This document shows, piece by piece, positions 1 through 7,723 of a stretch of DNA of 64,000 bases. Within the stretch, counting starts at the first letter, position 1, and each line of letters opens with the position of its first letter. Source of the DNA: Rufibacter radiotolerans (GTDB taxonomy: Bacteria > Bacteroidota > Bacteroidia > Cytophagales > Hymenobacteraceae); contig NZ_CP010777.1 in NCBI RefSeq assembly GCF_001078055.1, positions 4,307,001 to 4,371,000 on the forward strand, given 5' to 3'. Both the position numbers and the translations under genes were made by a program. The notes beneath the pieces were generated by a model, which was given only the letters and a program-made list of their open reading frames with translations, had not been told where the DNA came from and did not search any database.

Positions 1-1135
1 GGTAGTATTTCTCAATGCATCGAGAGGCCACAATGCCTACTACACCTTTGTGCCAGTTCTCTTTATAGAGCACTGTGGAGCGGGCGTTGCGCAGGAAATC
101 ATCATCCTGGATCATCTGCAGGGCCTCTTTGGTGATGCTGGTGTCATGGCCGCGGCGCTCTGAGTTGGAGACGTTAATGGCCTGGGCCATGTCAAAGGCT
201 TCTTCCTTAGTTCTGGCCAGCAGCATGGCCACCGAGCGCTTGGCATCGCCCATGCGGCCGGCGGCGTTAATGCGCGGGGCAAACCCGAAAACAATCTGCG
301 TGATGTCCAGCTCGCCGCGCAGGTCGGCCAGCTCTTTGAGCGCTTCCAGCCCGGGCCTGAGCAAGGCGCCGCTGTTCATGCGCTGCAGCCCATGGTAAGC
401 CAGAATACGGTTCTCGCCGGTAATAGGCACAATATCGGCGGCAATACTGATCACCACCAGGTCTAGCAGCTCATACAAGGGCTCCAGGTCAAAGCCCTGG
501 CTCAGGCAGAAGGCTTGCATGAACTTGAAGCCCACGCCACAGCCGGCCAGCTCTTTGTAGGGGTACGGACAATCTATTCGTTTGGCGTCCAGCACAGCCA
601 CGGCCTGAGGCAGCAGATCATCAGGTAAGTGGTGGTCACAGATGATGAAGTCAATGCCTTTCTCGTTGGCGTAGGCAATCTTGTCAATGGATTTGATGCC
701 GCAGTCCAGGGAGATAATCAGGCTGAAGCCGAATTCCTGGGCGTAGTCAATGCCGGCAAAGGAAATTCCGTAGCCTTCGGCATAACGGTCCGGGATATAG
801 TACTCAATTCTATCTTCAAAGAAAGTCTGCAGGAAGCTGAAAACCAGGGCCACCGAGGTGGTGCCGTCCACGTCATAATCGCCGTAGATGAGAATGCGCT
901 CCTGGCGGTGCAGGGCCTCTACCAGCCGAAACACGGCCTTGTCCATGTCCTTGAGCAGGAAGGGGTCATGCAGGTCTTGGAGCGAAGGGCGGAAATACGT
1001 TTTTGCTTCCTCATAGGTACAGATGCCCCGCTGGCAGAGAATGCCCGCCAAGGTCCTGCTAATGCTCAGGCTATCGACTAAATTCTGTACTTTTGCGGCG
1101 TCCGGCGCTTCCTTTACTACCCATCGTTTCTGCAT
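1..1135 (-). CDS. recJ: Single-stranded-DNA-specific exonuclease RecJ (3' end outside window)
   Basis: RecJ degrades single-stranded DNA 5' to 3' in RecF-pathway recombination and in mismatch and base-excision repair. About 378 N-terminal residues are visible. Reading leftward from the ATG at 1135 (protein begins MQKRWVVKEAP) the frame is open to the window edge. The DHH-family phosphoesterase motifs are present: IYGDYDVDGT (motif I) and FIICDHHLPDD (the DHH triad), followed by a segment with FGFAPRINAAGRMG that is typical of RecJ. The C-terminal DHHA1 and nucleic-acid-binding parts lie beyond base 1. A TAnnTTTG promoter sits 40 bases upstream. I see no frame damage in the visible part. Confidence 0.95.
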   Translation of the reverse strand, partial: MQKRWVVKEAPDAAKVQNLVDSLSISRTLAGILCQRGICTYEEAKTYFRPSLQDLHDPFLLKDMDKAVFRLVEALHRQERILIYGDYDVDGTTSVALVFSFLQTFFEDRIEYYIPDRYAEGYGISFAGIDYAQEFGFSLIISLDCGIKSIDKIAYANEKGIDFIICDHHLPDDLLPQAVAVLDAKRIDCPYPYKELAGCGVGFKFMQAFCLSQGFDLEPLYELLDLVVISIAADIVPITGENRILAYHGLQRMNSGALLRPGLEALKELADLRGELDITQIVFGFAPRINAAGRMGDAKRSVAMLLARTKEEAFDMAQAINVSNSERRGHDTSITKEALQMIQDDDFLRNARSTVLYKENWHKGVVGIVASRCIEKYY

Positions 1136-1174
1136 CGGCTGTGTTGCTGCGGTTTCATCTGTGATATGAGGCGA

Positions 1175-1182
1175 CAAAAATA
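1175..1182 (-). promoter_or_regulatory. Promoter -7 element upstream of recJ
   Basis: Read on the minus strand this is TATTTTTG, an exact match to the Bacteroidota housekeeping -7 consensus TAnnTTTG. It lies about 40 bases before the recJ ATG. The -33 box is weak, so the call rests on the -7 box and position. Confidence 0.5.
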
Positions 1183-1267
1183 CGAAATCTGACACAGAAC
1201 TCGGGCACTCGTTTTACCAGCTACGCGTTTACCAGGAAATAATTCACCTTATGGCACGTCTTCACCC

Positions 1268-1381
1268 ATGAAAAGAATCAAAGATATTTACCACAAATAC
1301 AAAGACTACGGCCTGGTGGACGGCCTCATGTACCTGTCTTTTTTCCTTTTTCTGGCGCTGCTGTTTCTCTTCTTCGCGTAG
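1268..1381 (+). CDS. Small single-span membrane peptide, 37 aa
   Basis: An ATG-initiated 37-codon frame ending in TAG encodes a peptide with a basic, aromatic N-terminus (MKRIKDIYHKYKDYGL) followed by a strongly hydrophobic stretch rich in Leu and Phe (about residues 20-37). This is the layout of a single-pass inner-membrane peptide with its N-terminus in the cytoplasm. It is divergent from recJ. A copy of the dispersed palindrome starts eight bases after its stop. I do not recognise a family. No clear Shine-Dalgarno is visible, which is normal in this phylum. The coding call is an inference from composition and position; a chance frame cannot be excluded. Confidence 0.55.
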   Translation: MKRIKDIYHKYKDYGLVDGLMYLSFFLFLALLFLFFA

Positions 1382-1388
1382 CAGATTT

Positions 1389-1428
1389 CTGTTTTGAGCC
1401 TGTTTTTAAGAAAACGGCCCTTAAACAG
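1389..1428. repeat. Dispersed palindrome (family A), copy 1
   Basis: CTGTTTTGAGCCTGTTTT and AAAACGGCCCTTAAACAG face each other across a short loop. It lies between the small peptide gene and the convergent TPR gene, and may act as a weak terminator for both. Confidence 0.8.
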
Positions 1429-1442
1429 GAAGTAAACTTCCC

Positions 1443-3269
1443 CTACACCTTATCGCCCCGCAGCTTCCTCAGCCGTTTGCGAGCCTCCGCCACGAACACG
1501 CTGCCCGGGTGTTTCTCCAGCAGCTTGCCGTAGAATTCCTGGGCTTTCTGGGGTTGCTTGAGGTTTTCCTCGTTCAGTTTGGCCAGCAGGAAAAGGGCAT
1601 CATCTGAAAGGATATCATATTTGGGGTTGTCAATGATGAGCTGCAGGTTTTTAGCGGCCTCGTCAAATTTGCCCATCTGCTGCAACAGCTCGGCCTTCTG
1701 GAAATAGATCTCGTCGGTGAGGCTGTGGCCGGGGTATTTGGTCAGCAGCTTGTCCAGGGCGGTGAGGGCCTCTGGGTACTTGTGCTGGAATACCAGGAAA
1801 TCAATGGCGGCGTATTCCTTGAGCGCCGCCGCCGAAGTATCCATACCGGTGTTGTCTATGATGAGCAGGCTCAGATCCAGGGCGTCATTGGCAATCTCGC
1901 GGCTGGTGGCCAGTTTCAGGATATCCAGGTGGCTCTGGGCCAGTTCAAAATCGCCTTTGTAATAGCTCAGGCGGGCATTGCGCAGTTTGGCCTCATAGCC
2001 CAGAGGCTGCTCTTTGTGCGTTTTCTCTACCTGGCTGTAGAGCAGGGTGCTTTCCCAGGGCTCGCCGCGCAGCAGGTACACATCGGCTAAGACCAGTTTG
2101 GCTTCAGCTACTACGTTTGGGTTGGCGCGGGGCATGTCTATCACTTCTTGCAGGTTCTTCATGGCCGGGGCCTGGGCGTCCAGGTAAAAGGCCTGCAGTT
2201 CCCCCAGCTCCTTGATGATCTCGGCGGTACGGTCAGAACGGCCCATTTCCTGAAGCAGGGCTTCGTACTCCTGTGCCAGCAGCTTTATCTTGGCCTGGTC
2301 AATAGGGAACGTGTTCTTCACCTGCTCTTCGCGGGCCTGGATGATGCGCTGGCGGGCAATGGGGTACAGCTCTCCGGTCTTGTACTGCTGCATCACATAG
2401 GTGTAGCCCTCAATCGCGGTTGCGAAATCTTTGTTCTGCAGGCTGATGTCTGCCAGGGAAAGCACCTGGGCGCCTCCGGCCTGGGTACGGCGGTCCAGCG
2501 CGCGGGTCTGCAATAGCGCCGGCCCGAAGTCCTTGCGTTGCAGCAGGGTCCAGATAAGGAGCTCCTGCACGGGCGTGGCGTCTGGATTTGCCTGCACCTC
2601 TACCATGAGGCGTTGTTCCAGCTTATTCAAAGACTCTTCATCGCGGAGCGTGTTCTGCAGCATGTTCTGGGCATAGGGCAGCGGAAGGGCGTTGTTTTTC
2701 AATTGGCGCAGCACTTCTTCAATGAGCGGGTCTGTCTTGCGTTGGTAGGCGTACAGCTGCAGCAGTTGCGGCGCGAAGCTTTTCTCGCTGCCGCTCAGCT
2801 CCCGGGCCTTCAGATAGGCTTTCTCGGCGTAGTCCAGCAGGTCTGCCTGCTGAAAAGAGGTGGCAATGGCATAGACATTCTCAGGGTTGGTGGTCTGGAC
2901 CACCTGCGCCCATTTCTTTTCGGCAGCGGTGTTGTTGCCGGCGGCCTGCATTACCTTTCCTTCATCTATGGCGTAGGCTGGCACCGTGGGGTATTTCTTC
3001 TGGGCTCGTTTCACCAGTTTATCGGCTTCCTTGAAATTACGCAGGGCCAGCAGGGTCTTGAGGTAATCTGGGTACACCAACCCGAACTGTACGTCCTGGT
3101 CAATGAGCTTACTGAGTAGCACCTCGGCTTTGGCGTAGTCGTTCTGGCGCAGGTATTCCTTGGCCAGCGCCATCTGCTCCGGTATGTTCTGGGCCACGGC
3201 CTGCTGCGGCGCAGTCATTCCCCACCCCCAAAGGGCCACCAGGCATAGTATCCAAAACGGTCTTTTCAT
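1443..3269 (-). CDS. Periplasmic tetratricopeptide-repeat protein, 608 aa
   Basis: The N-terminus has a signal peptide (basic MKRP, hydrophobic core WILCLVALWGWGM, AVAQ at about residue 27), so the protein is exported. The rest is helical and repetitive, with TPR-like units such as EYLRQNDYAKAEVLLSKLI near the start and several C-terminal units (KYPGHSLTDEIYFQKAELL, GKFDEAAKNLQLII). No catalytic motif is visible. TPR arrays are protein-protein scaffolds; a role in an envelope assembly complex is inference only. It lies downstream of the PpiD-like gene on the same strand, but a strong terminator and a palindrome separate the two, so it is probably a separate unit. Confidence 0.8.
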   Translation of the reverse strand: MKRPFWILCLVALWGWGMTAPQQAVAQNIPEQMALAKEYLRQNDYAKAEVLLSKLIDQDVQFGLVYPDYLKTLLALRNFKEADKLVKRAQKKYPTVPAYAIDEGKVMQAAGNNTAAEKKWAQVVQTTNPENVYAIATSFQQADLLDYAEKAYLKARELSGSEKSFAPQLLQLYAYQRKTDPLIEEVLRQLKNNALPLPYAQNMLQNTLRDEESLNKLEQRLMVEVQANPDATPVQELLIWTLLQRKDFGPALLQTRALDRRTQAGGAQVLSLADISLQNKDFATAIEGYTYVMQQYKTGELYPIARQRIIQAREEQVKNTFPIDQAKIKLLAQEYEALLQEMGRSDRTAEIIKELGELQAFYLDAQAPAMKNLQEVIDMPRANPNVVAEAKLVLADVYLLRGEPWESTLLYSQVEKTHKEQPLGYEAKLRNARLSYYKGDFELAQSHLDILKLATSREIANDALDLSLLIIDNTGMDTSAAALKEYAAIDFLVFQHKYPEALTALDKLLTKYPGHSLTDEIYFQKAELLQQMGKFDEAAKNLQLIIDNPKYDILSDDALFLLAKLNEENLKQPQKAQEFYGKLLEKHPGSVFVAEARKRLRKLRGDKV

Positions 3270-3327
3270 GTGCTGTAAAATGGGTAAGCTCTTCTTCCTT
3301 AACGTATTCTACGGAGATTCAATATAG

Positions 3328-3366
3328 CGTTTTAGGGCTCTTTTAAGAAAAACAGGCCTAAAACAG
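3328..3366. repeat. Dispersed palindrome (family A), copy 2
   Basis: GTTTTAGGGCTC and AGGCCTAAAAC arms around TTTTAAGAAAA, between the TPR gene and the PpiD-like gene, directly beside an intrinsic terminator. Confidence 0.8.
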
Positions 3367-3375
3367 ATTCCCCTG

Positions 3376-3415
3376 AAAAAGCAGAAGCCGCGCTGGTGGC
3401 GCGGCTTCTGTCTTC
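3376..3415 (-). terminator. Intrinsic terminator of the PpiD-like gene
   Basis: A perfect 12-bp GC-rich stem (CAGAAGCCGCGC with GCGCGGCTTCTG, 5-nt loop) is followed on the minus strand by TTTTT. It lies about 20 bases after the PpiD stop. Confidence 0.85.
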
Positions 3416-3434
3416 TATGTTAGAAATCCTGGTT

Positions 3435-5537
3435 CTAGAAGAACCGAACGCGGTTGTCTTCTACCTTGGCGTTCTTGCGTACGGCCTCATACAGGGCACC
3501 TTGTACACGTCCGGCACGGGTTCCTTGCAGTTGCTGCTTCACGGCCTTAATGTCAGCTACCGGTGTGGCTGGAGTGATGCTAGACAGTTCCACTACTACT
3601 ACCCCACCTTCGCCGTCAATTGGCGCGGTGCGCTGGCCCGGCTTCAACCCGAAGGCCTTACCGATGGCTACTGGCTCAAAACCTAAACCTGGTACGTTGG
3701 CGGCACCCAAGGTCACGTCACTAGCCGGACGAACAATGGCGTCTGCGCCGTATTTGGCAGCGGCTTGCTCCAGGGTACCAGAAACAGCACCTAATTTCTC
3801 TTTGATCTTCTTCGCTTTCAGTTCATTGCGCACGGCAGCGGTCAGCTCATCACGTACGTCATCTACTTTGGCGGTTCCTTTTTCACGCTTACCGGTTACT
3901 ACCGCTACCACGTATTGGTCATCCATGGTGATTACGTGTGACACGCTTCCTACTTTGGTGTCTTCTGAGAAGGCCCAACGAACCAGTTCTCTTCCGTTCT
4001 GGAGGTTATTCACGGCACGGTCTGCGGCGCTGATCTTGGCTTCAGCGGTGCTCAGGCCTTTCTCTGCGGCTACGGCTTTCTTGAATTCTTCCAGGTTTGA
4101 GCTGTTAGAGGCAATGGCGCCGGCACGGCTGTAGGCATACTCACGCGAGTTGTCACTTGGCGTAAGGGCCCGGGTTACCTGGGCTACCTGGTACGTTTTA
4201 GTGGTTTTAGGCTCCGTGATCTTTACAATGTGGTAGCCATAGTCGGTTTCTACCAGGTTAGGCAGCAAACCAGGACCGCTGGCCGCAAATACCGCTTTCT
4301 CAAATGCAGGCACCATGCGTCCTTCAGTGAACCAACCAAGGTCACCACCTACAGAGGCAGTTCCGTCAGTACCGTGTTGGGCTGCCAGTTGGGCGAAGTT
4401 AGCTCCTCCTTTGATCTGATTCAGGATGTCCTGGGCTTTGGCTTTGGCAGCGGCTTTGGCCTCTGGGGTAGCGCTCTCAGGCTTGATCAAAATGTGGCTG
4501 GCGCGTACAGAGGCTTTGCCGCCTTCTTTTACACCAATGATCTTGTACAGGCTAAAGTTTCCGCCCTGGGTGAAAGGACCGTAGATCTTGCCTTGCTCCA
4601 AAGATTGGGTCTTCAGTTCTTCCGGCAACTCATTAGCAGGTACGTAGGCTCCGTTGAATGGGGTATCAGACTCAGCTTTCACAAACAGGGAGTCATTCTC
4701 TGTGCTGGCAAAGCGGGCGGCCAGGTCAGCCGTCTCTGTGCTGTAGGCGGCGCTGTCTTCCTTAGAAGCACTTACCGGCACGGTTACGTAGGTGATAGAC
4801 CGGCCTTCTTCTACTTCAAATTTCTTTTTGTTCTTGTTCAGATACTCGCTCAGCTGGTCATCGGTTACTTTCACCGTTGAGTCTGCAATGCTGAAATACG
4901 GGATGAACAGGTATTTCAGGCTGGCGCGGCTGTTTTGCTCGGCATTGAAACGCTTGGCCTCTTCGGTGGTCACGTAGTTAGAGAACGAGAACAGGTTGTA
5001 GTATTTGTTGCGCAGGCGGTCTGTGGCCAGATCCTGCTCGTATTTGCGCCAGGCGGCTTGTTGCTCCGGAGGCATGCTGCCCAGGTTACGCAAGGTCTGC
5101 TTTACCTGGTCTACGTTGAATTGGCCGGTTTGCGGGTCGGTGAACATTTGCTTGAGGGCAGGGTGCACGTTGCGGCCCTGTACCATGTCTACCTGCTCGT
5201 CTTCAGAGATACCTAAGCCTACTTTGTCAAACTCGCCCTCAAAGGCGTACTTGAAAACCAGTTGGTTCCAGGTCTGCTCACGCAGAGAAGCCAGTTCCGC
5301 CTCTGAGGGCTGACGGCCGTATTGGTTGGCATAATTGTTCTTAGCCTCTTCAAACATCCCCTCAAACTCCTGCACAGACACCTCATGCCCCGCAATTTCT
5401 CCTACCACCATCTTGTCTCCGAACAACCGGGAATTTGGTCCCAGCAGGTCTCCCAACACAATGAAAATAAGCAAGCCAACGGCAATAGCGCCAATGGCGA
5501 AGCCAGACTTTTCTCTAATCTTGTTAATTAATGCCAT
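3435..5537 (-). CDS. SurA/PpiD-type periplasmic peptidyl-prolyl isomerase, 700 aa
   Basis: A membrane-anchored foldase that assists folding of exported and outer-membrane proteins. An N-terminal anchor (about residues 13-33, GFAIGAIAVGLLIFIVLG) is followed by a SurA_N-like helical chaperone region and, near residues 345-440, a rotamase PpiC/parvulin domain (start ASHILIKPE, middle GGDLGWF, end YGYHIVKI). A second, degenerate parvulin-like segment may follow. This is the single-anchor PpiD layout of about 620-700 residues. Start is ATG at 5537. It is the last gene of a leftward run of envelope genes (lptC, CNNM protein) and is closed by its own terminator. Confidence 0.88.
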   Translation of the reverse strand: MALINKIREKSGFAIGAIAVGLLIFIVLGDLLGPNSRLFGDKMVVGEIAGHEVSVQEFEGMFEEAKNNYANQYGRQPSEAELASLREQTWNQLVFKYAFEGEFDKVGLGISEDEQVDMVQGRNVHPALKQMFTDPQTGQFNVDQVKQTLRNLGSMPPEQQAAWRKYEQDLATDRLRNKYYNLFSFSNYVTTEEAKRFNAEQNSRASLKYLFIPYFSIADSTVKVTDDQLSEYLNKNKKKFEVEEGRSITYVTVPVSASKEDSAAYSTETADLAARFASTENDSLFVKAESDTPFNGAYVPANELPEELKTQSLEQGKIYGPFTQGGNFSLYKIIGVKEGGKASVRASHILIKPESATPEAKAAAKAKAQDILNQIKGGANFAQLAAQHGTDGTASVGGDLGWFTEGRMVPAFEKAVFAASGPGLLPNLVETDYGYHIVKITEPKTTKTYQVAQVTRALTPSDNSREYAYSRAGAIASNSSNLEEFKKAVAAEKGLSTAEAKISAADRAVNNLQNGRELVRWAFSEDTKVGSVSHVITMDDQYVVAVVTGKREKGTAKVDDVRDELTAAVRNELKAKKIKEKLGAVSGTLEQAAAKYGADAIVRPASDVTLGAANVPGLGFEPVAIGKAFGLKPGQRTAPIDGEGGVVVVELSSITPATPVADIKAVKQQLQGTRAGRVQGALYEAVRKNAKVEDNRVRFF

Positions 5538-5620
5538 GTAAGTATTTGACGTATTTTAAGCGTTATGCAAAATAATCTGAATATGTGATAAAATCAAAAT
5601 ATAAGTCTCTATTAGGCAGC

Positions 5621-6892
5621 TTATTCTTCGGCGGCGCCCAACTTAACAGAGAGATGTACCGTATTGATGCGGTGTTCATCCATGGAAAGGATCCTGATCT
5701 CAAAAGGAGGAACCACAATCACGTCACCAGCCGAGGGAATCTCTTCCAGCACAGACAAGATAAAGCCCCCCAAAGTTTCATAGTCCCCCTCGGGCAGGTT
5801 CAAGTCATAGGCATCATTGAGGTAGTCAATTTCCTGGCGGGCACTGAACAGGTAAGACCCCGGTTCTGGCAGCGGTTGCTCCAGCAGGTCTTCCTCATCA
5901 TACTCGTCATTGATATCACCTAAAATCTCCTCCATCACGTCTTCCAGGGTCACAATGCCCGAGGTGCCGCCAAACTCATCCAGCACCAGCACAATGCTGC
6001 GGTGCTCGGTAATAAACTTCACGAAGAGCTCTTTGGCCAGCATGTTCTCCGGCACGGCCTCCATGGGGGTAAGGATCTCCTCCAGCGTGGCGGGGTTGGT
6101 GAAAAGCGAGAATTGGTGGCAGTAGCCCAGAATATGGTCCAGGGAGTCCTGGTAGATGAGGATCTTGGAATGGCCAGTCTCAATGAAGGCCTGCCTGAGC
6201 ACGTCTACCCCTTCCTCCAGCTCAATGGCGTCAATCTCGGTACGGGGCACCATGCACTCCCGCACTTTCACGGTCTTGAACTCCAGGGCGTTATGGAAGA
6301 TCTTGCTGTCTACCTCACTGGAGTTCACCATGGCCAGGGTAGCCTCCTCTGGGGTCTGCAGCTTTACCGCAAACGGCTGGAACGCCAGGGCATTGGAAAG
6401 CAGCTCTTTCTCGTTTTCGGGGTCTTTTCCAGAAAACAGGCTAAAAACAGATGTAAGCAGCGCCGTGAACGGATAGAAGAGCAACAGAAAAAAAGCCACC
6501 GGCCCCGCCACCAGTTTCAACAACCCGGCCGGGGCCGAAAGGCTAGCCATGGTACCCACACCCACCACCAGCACCCAGTTGGCCAGCAGCGTGACGGTTC
6601 CGGCCAGCAGATAGGCCCAGACGGTCATCAGGAATTGGTTCAGGTAAAACGCCAGGCTGCCAAACAGGCCAAAACCCAGCAAGACTACCCCCAGCCCCAG
6701 CCCCAGTTGAATAGTCAGGAACAGCAGCTTTTCCCGGCGCAGCAGAAAGCCCAGCAAGGATGATTGGTTTTCTGAGGCCTCCAAGGAAATAAGAGGCCGC
6801 GTAGTATAGCGGGTAGCCACCTCAGCCACGCTGAAAAGCGATAGCAGCAGTACGCCCGCCGCAATAGCAATGTATAGGGTGGCTAAATCCAT
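5621..6892 (-). CDS. CNNM/CorC (hemolysin C) family membrane protein with CBS pair, 423 aa
   Basis: An N-terminal DUF21 membrane domain of about four hydrophobic segments (residues about 1-150) is followed by a CBS domain pair (about 190-330, with CMVPRTEIDAI at its start and EFGGTSGIVTLEDVMEEILGDI near its end) and a C-terminal CorC_HlyC domain. Family members are linked to Mg/Co efflux; Bacteroidota homologues include the gliding protein GldE, but GldE identity cannot be decided here because gldD is not adjacent. The start ATG at 6892 follows the small peptide gene by 16 bases. A related copy of the dispersed palindrome lies inside the frame at 6412-6450, encoding the loop VFSLFSGKDPEN just after the membrane domain. 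Confidence 0.87.
   Translation of the reverse strand: MDLATLYIAIAAGVLLLSLFSVAEVATRYTTRPLISLEASENQSSLLGFLLRREKLLFLTIQLGLGLGVVLLGFGLFGSLAFYLNQFLMTVWAYLLAGTVTLLANWVLVVGVGTMASLSAPAGLLKLVAGPVAFFLLLFYPFTALLTSVFSLFSGKDPENEKELLSNALAFQPFAVKLQTPEEATLAMVNSSEVDSKIFHNALEFKTVKVRECMVPRTEIDAIELEEGVDVLRQAFIETGHSKILIYQDSLDHILGYCHQFSLFTNPATLEEILTPMEAVPENMLAKELFVKFITEHRSIVLVLDEFGGTSGIVTLEDVMEEILGDINDEYDEEDLLEQPLPEPGSYLFSARQEIDYLNDAYDLNLPEGDYETLGGFILSVLEEIPSAGDVIVVPPFEIRILSMDEHRINTVHLSVKLGAAEE
6412..6450. repeat. Palindrome family A-related copy inside a coding sequence
   Basis: On the coding (minus) strand the bases read CTGTTTTTAGCCTG then TTTTCTGGAAAA and GACCCCGAAAACG. The first half matches the intergenic consensus closely and the second half is eroded. 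It is in frame and adds no stop codon. Confidence 0.55.
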
Positions 6893-6908
6893 GGGCCGGA
6901 ATAGGAAA

Positions 6909-7067
6909 TCAAGGCTTTGGTCTGTTCATACGGAAAAGCATGAGAAAGATCACCGAGAGCATGAAGATCCAGTAGCTTTCCAGAATACCCGTCACCATGG
7001 CCTGGTGAATGCCAATGACCAGGCAGACCACGGCTAGGGCCAGATAAATGGTTTGCTTCAGGGTCAT
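6909..7067 (-). CDS. Small two-span membrane protein, 52 aa
   Basis: An ATG frame of 53 codons runs between lptC and the CNNM gene. Its ATG overlaps the lptC stop as ATGA, a hallmark of translational coupling, and its stop is 16 bases before the next start. The product is hydrophobic: MTLKQTIYLALAVV, then VTGILESYWIFMLSVIFLML, ending FRMNRPKP. This predicts two membrane spans with a basic tail. No known domain is recognised. The tight packing between two envelope genes supports a real gene. A role linked to LPS export or to the CNNM protein is speculation. Confidence 0.75.
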   Translation of the reverse strand: MTLKQTIYLALAVVCLVIGIHQAMVTGILESYWIFMLSVIFLMLFRMNRPKP

Positions 7068-7594
7068 TGCTTTAACATAAAAGAGCCCGAGAACTGCTTG
7101 AGCTGGTAATTGGAGAAATCTTCATTGGCGGTGAGGCCTACGCCCGTCACTACTTCCTCGGCGCTGGTGATGCGCACAAACTTATCTGTGTAAATGCTTC
7201 TTTTCTGCCGCTGCCAGAACAATTCCTCTGTGTTGAGCTGCTCGTTTTTCTTAGTGTTTTTTACTACCACGTTGTTACGGGCAAAATAGAGGTCTTTGGC
7301 TTTGTCATACTTGGCGTATTTAGCCGAGATGATGCTGGTAGGCACCCCTTCTTCATAGAAGGTGATGTACAGGCCTTTGGGATAGACCACGTCGCCGTTC
7401 TGGAGCTGCTGCTCTACCGGGGCACTTAGCTTGAGCTTGGTCTTGGCCGAGTCACTGTAAATAGTCACCTGGTTGTAGGTCTCAGAACTGGGCCCTTTGT
7501 ACTCAATAGGCTTCACCGCGTCATCTGCGCCCTGGCAACCCCAGGTAAGCACGCTGAGCAAAAGCATCAAATAAAATAGACCAATCCTACGCAT
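7064..7594 (-). CDS. lptC: LPS export lipoprotein LptC, 176 aa
   Basis: LptC hands lipopolysaccharide from the LptBFG ABC transporter to the periplasmic bridge. The N-terminus is a lipoprotein signal (MRRIGLFYLMLLLSVLTWGC, lipobox LTWGC) rather than the single anchor of E. coli LptC, as is usual in Bacteroidota. Residues about 40-150 have the LptC/OstA-like beta pattern (YSDSAKTKLKLSAP, AKYAKYDKAKDLYFARNNV, TEELFWQRQKRSIYT, GVGLTANEDFSNYQL). It starts at ATG 7594, and its stop overlaps the start of a small membrane-protein gene by four bases. The upstream gene is an outer-membrane protein on the same strand, 130 to 140 bases away. Confidence 0.9.
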   Translation of the reverse strand: MRRIGLFYLMLLLSVLTWGCQGADDAVKPIEYKGPSSETYNQVTIYSDSAKTKLKLSAPVEQQLQNGDVVYPKGLYITFYEEGVPTSIISAKYAKYDKAKDLYFARNNVVVKNTKKNEQLNTEELFWQRQKRSIYTDKFVRITSAEEVVTGVGLTANEDFSNYQLKQFSGSFMLKQ

Positions 7595-7643
7595 AGATCT
7601 TGTTAGCAGAACCTGAAAATATCACTTATGGCTATAAACGCAT

Positions 7644-7691
7644 CAGATACCAAACCATATCCCTTAAATGGGGCTATTGATTTGGTATCTG
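7644..7691 (+). other. Hairpin between outer-membrane protein gene and lptC
   Basis: Perfect 11-bp arms CAGATACCAAA and TTTGGTATCTG are separated by 26 bases and followed on the plus strand by TTTTT. Both flanking genes read the other way, so the T tract faces an antisense direction. It may be a terminator for antisense transcripts or a leader structure. Confidence 0.5.
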
Positions 7692-7723
7692 CTTTTTGCT
7701 AAACGCCGGGTAATGAGAATGTA

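Noticed and set aside
5621..6892. Naming this gene gldE
   Set aside because: Domain layout fits GldE, but the general CNNM/CorC family is large and no gldD is adjacent.
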